A program made the translations under genes and the position numbers. From NCBI RefSeq assembly GCF_018069565.1, contig NZ_JAGPNL010000005.1:310001-374000 (forward strand): 64,000 bases of DNA. Reading direction: 5' to 3'. Positions within the stretch are counted from its first letter, which is position 1. Each line of letters starts with the position of its first letter. This DNA comes from Streptomyces tagetis (GTDB taxonomy: Bacteria; Actinomycetota; Actinomycetes; Streptomycetales; Streptomycetaceae). This document shows positions 38,991 to 46,843 of the stretch, one piece after another. The notes under the pieces are model-generated. The model had not been told where the DNA came from. It saw only the letters and a list, made by a program, of their open reading frames with translations, and made no database searches.

Positions 38991-40736
38991 TCAGCGCGCG
39001 GCGGGTCCGGTGTCGGGGGTGAGGGCGGGGGCCGCCGCGCCGGGTACGGGCGTGTCGGGCACCGGGGTGCCGGGCGTCGGCGTGTCCCGTAGGGGCGTGT
39101 CGGCTGCTGTGCGGGCCGTCGGCGTGTCGCCTACCGGCGTGTTGGCTCCCGTGCGTGGCATCGGCGTGTCGCGCACAGGCGTGCCGACAGTTGTGCGGGC
39201 CGTCGGCGTGTCGCGTACCGGCGTGTCGACACCCGTGCGCGGCATCGGCCTGTCACGTACCGCCGTGCCGACACCCCTGCCCGGCATCGGCGTGTCACCT
39301 GCCGGCGTGTCGACCGGCGTGCGCTCCGCCGCGGTCCCGGGCGTGGCCTCCACCCCGTTCCGGCGGCCCGAGGGGACCGCCAGGGCCGCGACCCCGGCCA
39401 GGCCGACCACCCCGGCGCCCACGGCGACCGCGGGCCGCAGCCCGTCGACGAAGGACTGGGCGGACTCGTAACCGCCCCGCGCAGCGAAGATGGCCCCCAT
39501 CACGGCGATGCCGAGCGCCCCGCCCACCTCACGCAGCGCGTTGTTGGCGCCGGAGGCGATGCCCTGCTCGCGCGGCCGGACGCTGGACATGACCAGGGCG
39601 GCGGCCGGGGCGAAGAACAGGGCCATGCCGATGCCGCCGAGGACCAGTCCGGGCAGTTGGACGGCGTAGGTGGCGTCGGCCGTGACCACGGAGGCGAGGT
39701 AGCCGAGGCCGGCCGCCTGGAGGAAGAGCCCGGCGGCGACGACGGGGCGCCCGCCGATCCGGTCGGAGAGGAGCCCGGCGAGGGGCGCCACGAGCATCGG
39801 CATGCCGGTCCACGGCAGCATGCGCAGCCCCGCCTGGGTGGGCGAGTAACCGAGCACGCCTTGCATGTACTGGCTGAGCAGGAAGATCGAACCGAACATG
39901 CCGAGGAACATCAGCAGGCTCGCCGCGTTGATCCCGGCGAAGGCCCGGGAGCGGAACAGCCGCATCGGCAGCATCGGGTGGGCGGCGCGGGTGCCGTACA
40001 CGACGAAGCCGACGAGGAGCGCGGCCCCGGCGGACAGCGCGGTCAGCACCACGGTGCCGGTCCAGCCGTCGGCGGGCCCGCGGACCAGCCCGTAGACGAT
40101 CCCGAAGAGTCCGCCGCTGGCGAGCAGCGTGCCGGGGATGTCGAGCGGGGCGCCGGTGCCGTACGACTCGGTGAGGCGGAGCCGGGCGAGCGGCAGCAGG
40201 GCGAGGCCCAGCGGAACGTTCAGCCAGAAGATCCACTGCCAGGAGATGTGCTCGGTGAGGCTGCCGCCGACCAGGGGGCCGGAAGCCACGGCGAGCCCGT
40301 TGACGGCGCCCCAGATCCCGTACGCCATCCCGCGCCGCTCGGCCGGTACGGCCGCGGTCAGCAGGGTCAGCGTCAGCGGCATCATGACGGCCGCGCCGAC
40401 GCCCTGGACCGCGCGGGCGGCGATGAGGGCGTCGATGCCGGGGGCCAGGGCCGCGGCGGCGGAGGCCGCGGTGAAGACGGTGAGCCCGGCGAGGAAGAGA
40501 CGGCGCCGGCCGAAGCGGTCGCCGAGGGCCGCGCCGAACATCAGCAGGACGGCGAAGGTGAGCGTGTAGGCGCTCACGGTCCATTCGAGGTCGTGCAGCG
40601 CGCCGCCGAGGTCCGCGCGGATCGAGGGCAGCGCGGTGGTGACGACGAGGTTGTCGAGGGCCGCCATGAACCCGGCGACGCTGGTGATGACGAGGGCCCA
40701 GCCGGCTCCCCCGCGTGGTGCGCTGTGCTGTGACAT
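38991..40736 (-). CDS. DHA2-family MFS drug exporter with repeat-rich tail
   Basis: 581 residues with 14 predicted membrane helices in residues 1-460. DHA2 signatures: LDNLVVTTALPSIRADLGG near 27, GDRFGRRRLF (motif A), RAVQGVGAAVMMPLTL (motif B), and SGPLVGG (motif C). It is a proton-driven multidrug or metabolite exporter; the substrate is not defined. After residue 470 a disordered tail of six 14-residue repeats follows, which is unusual for the family. A TetR gene lies directly upstream, and an 18-bp operator shared with it precedes the start. Confidence 0.92.
   Translation of the reverse strand: MSQHSAPRGGAGWALVITSVAGFMAALDNLVVTTALPSIRADLGGALHDLEWTVSAYTLTFAVLLMFGAALGDRFGRRRLFLAGLTVFTAASAAAALAPGIDALIAARAVQGVGAAVMMPLTLTLLTAAVPAERRGMAYGIWGAVNGLAVASGPLVGGSLTEHISWQWIFWLNVPLGLALLPLARLRLTESYGTGAPLDIPGTLLASGGLFGIVYGLVRGPADGWTGTVVLTALSAGAALLVGFVVYGTRAAHPMLPMRLFRSRAFAGINAASLLMFLGMFGSIFLLSQYMQGVLGYSPTQAGLRMLPWTGMPMLVAPLAGLLSDRIGGRPVVAAGLFLQAAGLGYLASVVTADATYAVQLPGLVLGGIGMALFFAPAAALVMSSVRPREQGIASGANNALREVGGALGIAVMGAIFAARGGYESAQSFVDGLRPAVAVGAGVVGLAGVAALAVPSGRRNGVEATPGTAAERTPVDTPAGDTPMPGRGVGTAVRDRPMPRTGVDTPVRDTPTARTTVGTPVRDTPMPRTGANTPVGDTPTARTAADTPLRDTPTPGTPVPDTPVPGAAAPALTPDTGPAAR
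39066..39317 (-). repeat. Six tandem 42-bp repeats in the MFS tail
   Basis: Residues 474-557 are six imperfect 14-residue repeats of the type GVDTPVRDTPTART, beginning with a diverged copy (PVDTPAGDTPMPGR). The repeat is in frame, Pro/Thr/Asp/Arg rich and cytoplasmic by topology inference. Confidence 0.85.
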
Positions 40737-40777
40737 CTCTCCCCCAGAGGGTGTCCGCCGCTCTGCGCGAACAGCGA

Positions 40778-40795
40778 TTAGTTATTGATCACTAA
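40778..40795. promoter_or_regulatory. TetR operator upstream of the MFS gene
   Basis: TTAGT-n8-ACTAA interrupted palindrome, 18 bp, 42 bases before the MFS start. A sequence matching in the arms and most of the centre lies before the tetR gene at 41487-41504, so both are probably bound by the same regulator. Confidence 0.8.
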
Positions 40796-40904
40796 GTTGC
40801 GTGGGCACACGAAGGCGCCCGTGAAGTACACCGGCGTACGAGCGGAACAGTGATCCCTCCGGACGCGCACGCGCCCCCGTCTCACCCCGCGCGCCCGCGC
40901 CGGG

Positions 40905-41477
40905 CTAGACGCCCTCCGCCCCCCGCCGGACGCGGGCCGAGAGGTCGAGCCCCTCCCAGACCCGGTGGCCGGGCGGGAAGCCCATGCCGGCCAGGGTGTT
41001 GATAAGCATGCCGAACGCCATGAACGAGGTCGTCTCCCCGGTGTCGCCGCCGAGCGGGAGGTGGACGGCGTCCCACAGCTCCATCCAGCGCGTGCGGACC
41101 ATCTCGCCGAACTCGTGGTCGCCGGCGGCCTCGGCGGCGGCGACGGTGACGTAGACCTGCAACTGCATCTGGAGCCGCTCGGGCCGCTCCGTGATCAGCC
41201 GCGTGTACGCCGCCGCCATGGCGTGCAGGGCCTCTTCGCCGCGCAGCCCCTCGGAGGCTTCCTCGAAGACCCGGCGGGTGTCCTCCAGACAGCGTTCGGC
41301 CGCCGCGAGGAAGATCGCCTTCTTGCCCGGGAAGAGCCGGAAGAGGTACGGCTGGGAGACCCCCACCCGTCTGGCGATGGCCTCCGTGGACGTGCCGTGA
41401 TAGCCGCCCCGGGCGAACTCGCTCGTCGCCGCGCGGATGACGCTCTCGCGCCGCTCCTCCGCACTCATCCTGACCAT
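40905..41477 (-). CDS. TetR-family repressor
   Basis: 190 residues; residues 1-60 form the HTH (SVIRAATSEFARGGYHGTST, then EAIARRVGVSQPYLFRLFPG). The all-alpha ligand domain follows. ATG 41477 is used; a second ATG three codons later is possible. It precedes the MFS exporter on the same strand. Matching TTAGT-n8-ACTAA sites before both genes indicate autorepression and exporter repression relieved by a ligand. Confidence 0.93.
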   Translation of the reverse strand: MVRMSAEERRESVIRAATSEFARGGYHGTSTEAIARRVGVSQPYLFRLFPGKKAIFLAAAERCLEDTRRVFEEASEGLRGEEALHAMAAAYTRLITERPERLQMQLQVYVTVAAAEAAGDHEFGEMVRTRWMELWDAVHLPLGGDTGETTSFMAFGMLINTLAGMGFPPGHRVWEGLDLSARVRRGAEGV

Positions 41478-41486
41478 GCGAGGAAG

Positions 41487-41504
41487 TTAGTGGGTAATCA
41501 CTAA
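41487..41504. promoter_or_regulatory. TetR autoregulatory operator
   Basis: TTAGT-n8-ACTAA, 18 bp, 10 bases before the tetR start. Compared with the site at 40778 the arms are identical and the ATC next to the right arm is shared. Confidence 0.8.
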
Positions 41505-41616
41505 CTACGTCAAGGGCCGGCGAGGGCCACTCTCCGGCCCGAAGTGGGCCCCGTGGCCCCCGGAGGGTTCACGGGCCCGGAGAGCATCCCTCGCCGCGCG
41601 CTCGGACCGCCGCCGG

Positions 41617-42045
41617 TCAGGCCAGCCGAACGAGCGCGCGGGACATGCCGAGGACCTTCTGCCCGCCACAGGTCGCGGTGAGGTCGACGCGGACGGTGTG
41701 GTCGTCCAGCTTGGCCGCGACCTTGCCGCCGACCTCGATCACGGCGCCCTTGTCGTCGTCGGGCACGACCACGGGCCGGGTGAAGCGGACGCCGTACTCG
41801 ACGACCGCGCCGGGGTCGCCGGTCCAGTCGGTGACGACCCGGATCGCCTCGGCCATGGTGAACATGCCGTGCGCGATGACGTCCGGGAGGCCGACCTCCT
41901 TGGCGAACCGCTCGTTCCAGTGGATCGGGTTGAAGTCGCCGGAGGCGCCCGCGTAGCGCACGAGGGTGGCGCGGTCCACGGGGAAGCTCCGGGCGGGCAG
42001 TTCGGTGCCGACCTCGACGTCGCTGTACGCGATCTTCGCCGTCAT
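41617..42045 (-). CDS. MaoC-family dehydratase (HadB-like)
   Basis: 142-residue hot-dog fold hydratase. The hydratase-2 motif is intact: ASGDFNPIHWNERFAKEVGL (D37, H42), followed by VIAHGMFTM. Acts on 3-hydroxyacyl thioesters by removing or adding water. It is 7 bases after the upstream MaoC-N gene; the pair resembles mycobacterial HadA-HadB, where B carries the catalytic residues and A the acyl tunnel. Position next to rpmG and the tRNAs also matches. Confidence 0.9.
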   Translation of the reverse strand: MTAKIAYSDVEVGTELPARSFPVDRATLVRYAGASGDFNPIHWNERFAKEVGLPDVIAHGMFTMAEAIRVVTDWTGDPGAVVEYGVRFTRPVVVPDDDKGAVIEVGGKVAAKLDDHTVRVDLTATCGGQKVLGMSRALVRLA

Positions 42046-42052
42046 GGGGTGC

Positions 42053-42505
42053 TCACGCCTCCTCGGCCGCGCGGGCCACGAGCTTGGTCCAGGCGGTCAC
42101 GACGTGCTCGCCGGCCGCGTCGTGGACCTCGCCGCGGATGTCCAGGATGTCGTTGCCGGCCATCGACTTGACCGCCTCGATGGTGGAGGTGACGGTCAGC
42201 CGGTCGCCGGCGCGGACGGGGCGCACGTACGCGAACTTCTGGTCGCCGTGCACGACCCGGCTGTAGTCCAGCCCGAGCTGCGGGTCCTGGACGACCTCGC
42301 CGGCCGCCTTGAAGGTGATGGCGAACACGAAGGTCGGCGGGGCGATCACGTCCGGGTGGCCGAGCGCCTTGGCGGCCTCGGTGTCCGTGTACGCGGGGTT
42401 GGGGTCACCCACCGCCTCCGCGAATTCGCGGATCTTCTCCCGGCCCACCTCGTAGGGCGCGGTCGGCGGATAGGTCCGCCCCACGAACGACTGGTCGAGC
42501 GCCAT
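42053..42505 (-). CDS. MaoC N-terminal-type dehydratase subunit (HadA-like)
   Basis: 150-residue hot-dog protein of the FAS1-like dehydratase / UPF0336 class (MALDQSFVGRTYPPTAPYEV, AVGDPNPAYTD, GHPDVIAPPTFVFAI). The catalytic His/Asp of MaoC is not in the usual place, as expected for the HadA partner. ATG 42505 follows AGGAGGTG; the extension to 42583 is dropped. Ends 7 bases before the HadB-like gene, so they are cotranscribed and likely form a heterodimer. Confidence 0.9.
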   Translation of the reverse strand: MALDQSFVGRTYPPTAPYEVGREKIREFAEAVGDPNPAYTDTEAAKALGHPDVIAPPTFVFAITFKAAGEVVQDPQLGLDYSRVVHGDQKFAYVRPVRAGDRLTVTSTIEAVKSMAGNDILDIRGEVHDAAGEHVVTAWTKLVARAAEEA

Positions 42506-42659
42506 GGGCTCGCACCTCCTGGTCTCTGCGACTGCTGCTGTCTGCGACCGCCGACGCCCGTGACCCTCCGTGACGTCCGCCATCGCGGCGCGGGAGGCGG
42601 GTGGCCGAAAAGCGGGGGTGAACGGGCGGCGGTGGCTGGTGGCTGGCGGCCGGTGGCCC

Positions 42660-42745
42660 GACGGTCGGGACTCCGGAAGTCCGGGAGTGTCGGGTCCCGG
42701 AGTCCCGGAGTGCCGGAGTCCCGGACTCCGAGGTTCCGGGGCCAG
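42660..42745. repeat. CCGGAGT-type short repeats between rpmG and the dehydratases
   Basis: CCGGAGT, CCGGGAGT and CCGGACTCC words recur every 9-10 bases in both orientations, so the segment can fold on itself. No gene is supported in the surrounding 42506-42750. Confidence 0.55.
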
Positions 42746-42750
42746 AACGA

Positions 42751-42787
42751 CGCGAGGCCGCCCCCTGACTACGGGGACGGCCTCGCG
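42751..42787 (-). terminator. Terminator after rpmG
   Basis: A 10-bp perfect stem (CGCGAGGCCG at 42751-42760 with 42778-42787) extended by C4/G4 pairing, 13 bases after the rpmG stop on the minus strand. Confidence 0.75.
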
Positions 42788-42799
42788 TACGAGCCTGAT

Positions 42800-42964
42800 T
42801 TATCGCGTCTCGCGGTGCGCGGTGTGCGCATTGCAACGCGGGCAGTGCTTCTTCATCTCAAGACGATCCGGGTTGTTACGCCGGTTCTTCTTGGTGATGT
42901 AGTTCCGCTCCTTGCACTCCACGCAGGCCAGCGTGATCTTCGGGCGGACGTCGGTGGCAGCCAC
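42800..42964 (-). CDS. rpmG: 50S ribosomal protein L33
   Basis: 54 residues from GTG 42964, too short for a long-frame search. The translation runs AATDVRPKITLACVECKERN then YITKKNRRNNPDRLEMKKHC and ends CNAHTAHRETR. Four cysteines as CVEC and CPRC form the zinc-containing L33 variant. It follows tRNA-Thr and tRNA-Met and precedes the HadA-like gene, the conserved actinobacterial arrangement. Confidence 0.96.
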   Translation of the reverse strand: MAATDVRPKITLACVECKERNYITKKNRRNNPDRLEMKKHCPRCNAHTAHRETR

Positions 42965-43053
42965 GTGAGTGCTCCTTGACGAACGGATTGACGATGTTCA
43001 ACGCAGAAAGAGTAGCCGATCGAAGGACCGACCCCGCAATCGGCTACTTAAAG

Positions 43054-43126
43054 TAGCGGTGACCGGACTTGAACCGGTGACACAGCGATTATGAGCCGCT
43101 TGCTCTACCGACTGAGCTACACCGCT
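43054..43126 (-). tRNA. tRNA-Met (CAT), elongator type
   Basis: Minus-strand cloverleaf: acceptor AGCGGTG/CACCGCT, anticodon loop CTCATAA with anticodon CAT, T-arm CACCGGTTCAAGTCCGGT, discriminator A, no encoded CCA. The paired first acceptor base indicates elongator, not initiator. A CAT-anticodon tRNA-Ile2 cannot be excluded by eye. Confidence 0.92.
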
Positions 43127-43172
43127 GAGATGCGATCGGGCCCCGCCTGACGGCGGGAACCTCTCACACCAG

Positions 43173-43245
43173 AGCCCCAAAACGGAATCGAACCGTTGAC
43201 CTTCTCCTTACCATGGAGACGCTCTGCCGACTGAGCTATTGGGGC
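43173..43245 (-). tRNA. tRNA-Thr (GGT)
   Basis: Minus-strand cloverleaf: acceptor GCCCCAA/TTGGGGC, anticodon stem TCTCC/GGAGA with anticodon GGT, T-arm ACGGTTCGATTCCGT, discriminator T, no encoded CCA. It lies 46 bases before tRNA-Met in the same direction. Confidence 0.96.
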
Positions 43246-43870
43246 GAGCGAGGAAGACATTACACGCTTGCCCGCCCATCGCCCAAATCCATTTCCCGGC
43301 CCCCACCGACCGCCTCCCCGAGCCCCCGGACCGCCCCGGCGACGCCCCTGGCAGGAGCCGGGAGAGGGGGGTGGACGCCGCGGCGGGGGCCGGGAGGCCG
43401 GGGGCCGGACGCTCCGGCGAGGAGCCACAGAAGCGGCGGGCGGCCCGCCGGGCGGAGTACGGGCACGGGGGCACGGGGCACGGGGGTACGGGGGTACGGG
43501 GGCACGGCGGTGGCCCGGGACGCTCCCCCGGCGCCGACCGGCCGCGGCCCCTCACCCCGTACGCACGTCGCGCACTTCCGCACCCCCGCACCCCCACACT
43601 CCCGCGCACAGCCCCTCCCACCCTGCCGCGCACAGCCCCTCCCACCCTGCCGAACCCCTCCCTCACCACTCCCCTGGCACGCACATGCCCACCCCCTGCA
43701 CGCGTTCTCCGCGCCAAGATCGGTGCGGCCCGGCAGGGGGACCCCTGCGGTACGACTATTGCGCTCCTCCGCGCCGCGGACTGATCACCGTCCTAGGCTC
43801 GACCCACTCTGCGTGATCTTGTGCGTGATCTTGCGTCCCCACTGCGCAGCCCCGAGCCCAGAGGAGCGCG
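43246..43870. other. GC-repeat-rich spacer upstream of tRNA-Thr
   Basis: 625 bases with no supported gene. Open frames exist in several phases but are biased by repeats. It contains ACGGGGGCAC/ACGGGGGTAC runs at about 43460-43510 and a 24-bp tandem duplication at 43604-43651. The tRNA promoter must lie near 43250-43300; the amidohydrolase promoter is likely near its right end. No clear -10/-35 pair was assigned. Confidence 0.45.
43604..43651. repeat. Perfect 24-bp tandem duplication
   Basis: The 24-base unit at 43604-43627 (beginning GCGCACAGCC and ending CACCCTGCC) is repeated exactly at 43628-43651, in the spacer before the amidohydrolase gene. Confidence 0.85.
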
Positions 43871-45172
43871 ATGCCCGACAGCCAGCCGCAGCCGCCCCAC
43901 TCGTCCTCCCGGCCCGGCCCGGCCGACGGCGGCTCGCTGCTGCTGTCCGGGGCCCGGCTCGCCGACGGCCGCACCGTGGACGTACGGCTGCACGGCGACC
44001 GCATCGAGGCGGTCGGCACCGCCGGCAGCCTGACCGGGGGCCGTCCGCCCGGTTCCGGTTCCCGCGTCGACCTCACCGGCTACCTGCTCCTGCCCGCCCC
44101 CGCCGAGCCGCACATCCACGCCGACACGGCGCTGACGGCCGACACGCCCGGACCCGTCTGCGACGACCCCAGGGAAGTCCAGCGGCGTGCCACGGAGGCG
44201 GCCCTGCTCCAGCTCGGGCACGGCGCCACGGCGCTGCGGGCGCACGTACGGGTGGGCGATGTACCGGGGCTGGGCGCGCTGACCGGCGTGTTGCGGGCGC
44301 GGCGGGCGCTGCGCGGGCTGGCGGAGCTGACCACGGTGGCGGTGCCGAGGGTACTGACGGGGGTGGCGGGGGCCGAGGGGCTGGCGATACTGCGGGACGC
44401 GTTGAAGATGGGCGCGGACGTGGCGGGCGGCTGTCCCGACCTGGACCCCGACCCGACGGGGTACGTGGAGGCGGTCCTGGAGATCGCCGCCGAACACGGC
44501 GTCCCCGTCGACCTGCACACGGACGCCGCCGACCCGGCGCGACTGGCCCGGATCGCGGCGATGGCGGGCGGACTGCGCCCCGGGGTGACGCTCGGGCCGT
44601 GCGAGGGGCTGGCCCTGCTGCCGGACGAGGTGGCCTCCCGGATGGCCGACCTGCTCGCGGCGGCCGGGGTGACGGTGGTCTGCCTGCCGCAGGGCGGCTG
44701 CGCCGGGGGCGGGGACGGCGGCGCCGACCACCGCGACGCGCCGGCGCCGGTACGGCTGCTGCGCGCCGCCGGGGTACGCGTCGCCGCCGGGAGCGGAGCG
44801 CTGCGGGACGTCTCCAACCCGGTGGGGCGCGGCGACCCCCTGGAGGCGGCCTTCCTGCTGGCCTCGCGGCACGGGCTGCGCCCCCGGGAGGCGTACGACG
44901 CGGTGAGTTCCACGGCGCGGTCGGTGCTGGGCCTGCCCGAGGTGCGCGTGGAGGCGGGCTTCCCGGCCGAGCTCCTCGCGGTGCGCGGGGACGGGCTGGC
45001 GGGGGCGCTCTCCCTGGCGTACAGCCGGATCGTGGTGCACCGCGGGCGGGTGGTCTCGCGGACCAGCGCGGTACGGGAGTTCGGCGACCCGCCGGTCGTG
45101 GCGGACCCGGGGCTGCCCCGTCAGGGGCGCGGCGAGCGGGACGGCCGGGAGGGGCGCGGGGAGTCGCCGTGA
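43871..45172 (+). CDS. Amidohydrolase (cytosine deaminase-like), likely degenerate active site
   Basis: 433 residues. Cytosine-deaminase-like layout: a small beta sandwich first (residues about 20-75), then a TIM barrel opening with PAEPHIHADTAL (H81, H83). The next His is present in PVDLHTDAAD, but the following position is Ala where CodA has the catalytic Glu. The expected barrel His falls in VTLGPCEG, and the HDD...PLG metal Asp region reads GSGALRDVSNPVG. At least three catalytic residues seem lost, so activity as a deaminase is doubtful. Ends in a low-complexity Arg/Gly tail. Confidence 0.75.
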   Translation: MPDSQPQPPHSSSRPGPADGGSLLLSGARLADGRTVDVRLHGDRIEAVGTAGSLTGGRPPGSGSRVDLTGYLLLPAPAEPHIHADTALTADTPGPVCDDPREVQRRATEAALLQLGHGATALRAHVRVGDVPGLGALTGVLRARRALRGLAELTTVAVPRVLTGVAGAEGLAILRDALKMGADVAGGCPDLDPDPTGYVEAVLEIAAEHGVPVDLHTDAADPARLARIAAMAGGLRPGVTLGPCEGLALLPDEVASRMADLLAAAGVTVVCLPQGGCAGGGDGGADHRDAPAPVRLLRAAGVRVAAGSGALRDVSNPVGRGDPLEAAFLLASRHGLRPREAYDAVSSTARSVLGLPEVRVEAGFPAELLAVRGDGLAGALSLAYSRIVVHRGRVVSRTSAVREFGDPPVVADPGLPRQGRGERDGREGRGESP

Positions 45173-45310
45173 GGCCGGACGGCGTGGCCGCGCGCCCCAC
45201 TGTGGCGGTGCGCCCCCGCTCCCCGCGCCTCCCCGCGCCGTAGGCCGGGTCGCGGGGACCGGGCCGGAGCCGTCCGGCGCGGACGGCTGTGGCGGCGTAC
45301 GGTCGAAGGC

Positions 45311-45967
45311 ATGCGCATTGTCATCGCTGGGGGTCATGGTCGGATCGCGCTGCGGCTGGAGCGGTTGCTCGCCGCGCGTGGTGACGAGGTGGCGGGCATC
45401 ATCCGCCGGGCCGAGCAGGCCGACGATCTGCGGGAGGCCGGTGCCGAGCCGGTGGTCCTCGACCTGGAGTCGGCCTCGGCCGACGAGGTCGCGGAACGGC
45501 TGCGGGGCGCCGACGCGGCGGTCTTCGCGGCCGGCGCGGGTCCCGGGAGCGGCGCGGCCCGCAAGGAGACGGTGGACAAGGCGGCGGCGGTCCTCTTCGC
45601 GGACGCGGCGGTACGGGCCGGCGTACGGCGTTTCGTGGTGGTGTCGGCGATGAACGCCGATCCGCGGCACGAGGGCGACGAGGTGTTCGACGTCTACCTG
45701 CGGGCGAAGGGCGAGGCCGACGCGTACGTGCGCTCGCTGGAGGCGCTGGACTGGACGATCCTGCGCCCGGGTCTGCTGACGGACGACGCCGGTACGGGGC
45801 TGGTGCGGCTGGAGGCGCACACCGGCCGCGGACCGGTACCGCGGGACGACGTGGCCGCGGTCCTGGCGGAGCTGGTGGACACGCCGGCGACGGCGGGGCT
45901 GACGCTGGAGCTGATCAGCGGCTCGGCGCCGGTGTCGGTCGCGGTGAAGTCGGTGGCCGGGAACTGA
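45311..45967 (+). CDS. Atypical short-chain dehydrogenase / NAD(P)-binding protein
   Basis: 218-residue Rossmann protein (MRIVIAGGHGRIALRLERLL) of the atypical SDR-a5 type. It has GGxGxI near residue 7, an AAVFAAGAGPGSG loop, VVVSAMNADPRHE, and YLRAKGEADAYVRSLEALDW in which Tyr and Lys (YLRAK) take the catalytic positions. It ends with TWILRPG-like WTILRPGLLTDD. Probable NADPH sensor or reductase; substrate unknown. Confidence 0.85.
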   Translation: MRIVIAGGHGRIALRLERLLAARGDEVAGIIRRAEQADDLREAGAEPVVLDLESASADEVAERLRGADAAVFAAGAGPGSGAARKETVDKAAAVLFADAAVRAGVRRFVVVSAMNADPRHEGDEVFDVYLRAKGEADAYVRSLEALDWTILRPGLLTDDAGTGLVRLEAHTGRGPVPRDDVAAVLAELVDTPATAGLTLELISGSAPVSVAVKSVAGN

Positions 45968-46010
45968 GGACACCGAGGGCGCGGACGCCGACGGTGCCGT
46001 CCTACGGGGT

Positions 46011-46256
46011 TCAGAACAAGGGCAGTTGGCCGGGGACCTCGGGGACGACGTAGCCGTCCAGGGAGGGTTGCGCCGCCCCGAGTTGTGCCGGGCGGCGCGA
46101 TCCCGGGCAGGAGACGAGGTCGGCGCTGACCCGGGCGCCGGGCGGATCGTGCCGCGCGTAGCGTCCGGCGACGACGGCGATCTCGCGGCGGCACTCGGGG
46201 CAGCGCCGACGGCGTGCGGAACCGGAGGAACCGGAGGACCGGGAGGACAACGACAT
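46011..46256 (-). CDS. Small zinc-ribbon-like protein of unknown function
   Basis: 81 residues from ATG 46256 (MSLSSRSSGSSGSARRRRCP). Contains CPEC and a later lone Cys in ADLVSCPGS, with RYARHDPPGA between; the set could bind one zinc. It ends EVPGQLPLF. A Ser/Arg-rich N-terminus precedes. Longer frames upstream are not convincing. No family was recognised. The ribosome site (GGGGG) is close to the ATG, so the start is tentative. Confidence 0.5.
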   Translation of the reverse strand: MSLSSRSSGSSGSARRRRCPECRREIAVVAGRYARHDPPGARVSADLVSCPGSRRPAQLGAAQPSLDGYVVPEVPGQLPLF

Positions 46257-46419
46257 CCCCCCAGTCTGCCCGCGACACGTCGCCAAGCGCCCACAGGCCA
46301 CCCGGAACACCGCCGGGCGTGGCGCGACGGACGGACGTGACTCGACAGGCATGCGTGGCAGGCGAACGTGACACGACAGGCAGATACGACACCGAGGGCG
46401 ACACGCCAGGGCGACGCGG

Positions 46420-46755
46420 TCAGACGACCGGCGTGCCGCCGCCCCGCCGCTCACGCCGGGGAAGCTGGCTCAGCATCACCAGGACCAGCCCCCCGAGGAT
46501 CAGGGCGATGCCGCCGAAGGTCCCCCACTCCCGCATGAGCCCGTCGTACGCGGCAAGGCGGTCGAGTGTGAGCGCGCAGGCGGCGTTCCAGCCGAGGCCG
46601 AGCGCCATCACCAACTGCCCCCAGCCGTGCAGCCGTACGCGCCGCACGGACCGCCGGTTCACCGGCAGCAGCCACCCCCGCGTGAGCGCCGCCACCCCGG
46701 AAACCCCGATGAGCAACGCCACGAGCGCCCCCATGACGCCCGCGTAAACCGTCAT
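46420..46755 (-). CDS. Small integral membrane protein, unknown function
   Basis: 111 residues from ATG 46755 with three predicted membrane helices: near residues 5-24 (VMGALVALLIGVSGVAALTR), 45-65 and 80-100 (IALILGGLVLVMLSQLP), basic tail. No catalytic motif. Followed on the minus strand by the zinc-ribbon gene after 163 bases. No family recognised. Confidence 0.6.
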   Translation of the reverse strand: MTVYAGVMGALVALLIGVSGVAALTRGWLLPVNRRSVRRVRLHGWGQLVMALGLGWNAACALTLDRLAAYDGLMREWGTFGGIALILGGLVLVMLSQLPRRERRGGGTPVV

Positions 46756-46843
46756 GCCCCGGCCTCCCCTTCCCCCGCACCGGCTCCCCACCGGCCACAC
46801 GGCACATCATGACACCCACCTGCCCACCGGAGAGGCCCCTCGG

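Noticed and set aside
43054..43245. tRNA cluster as an integration hot spot with an integrated element
   Set aside because: No integrase, excisionase or att duplication of the tRNA 3' end is seen next to tRNA-Met or tRNA-Thr.
43213..45243. 676-codon plus-strand frame overlapping the amidohydrolase in another phase
   Set aside because: Arg/Gly/Ala-biased and begins inside tRNA-Thr. The 43871-45172 frame has the recognisable barrel motifs.
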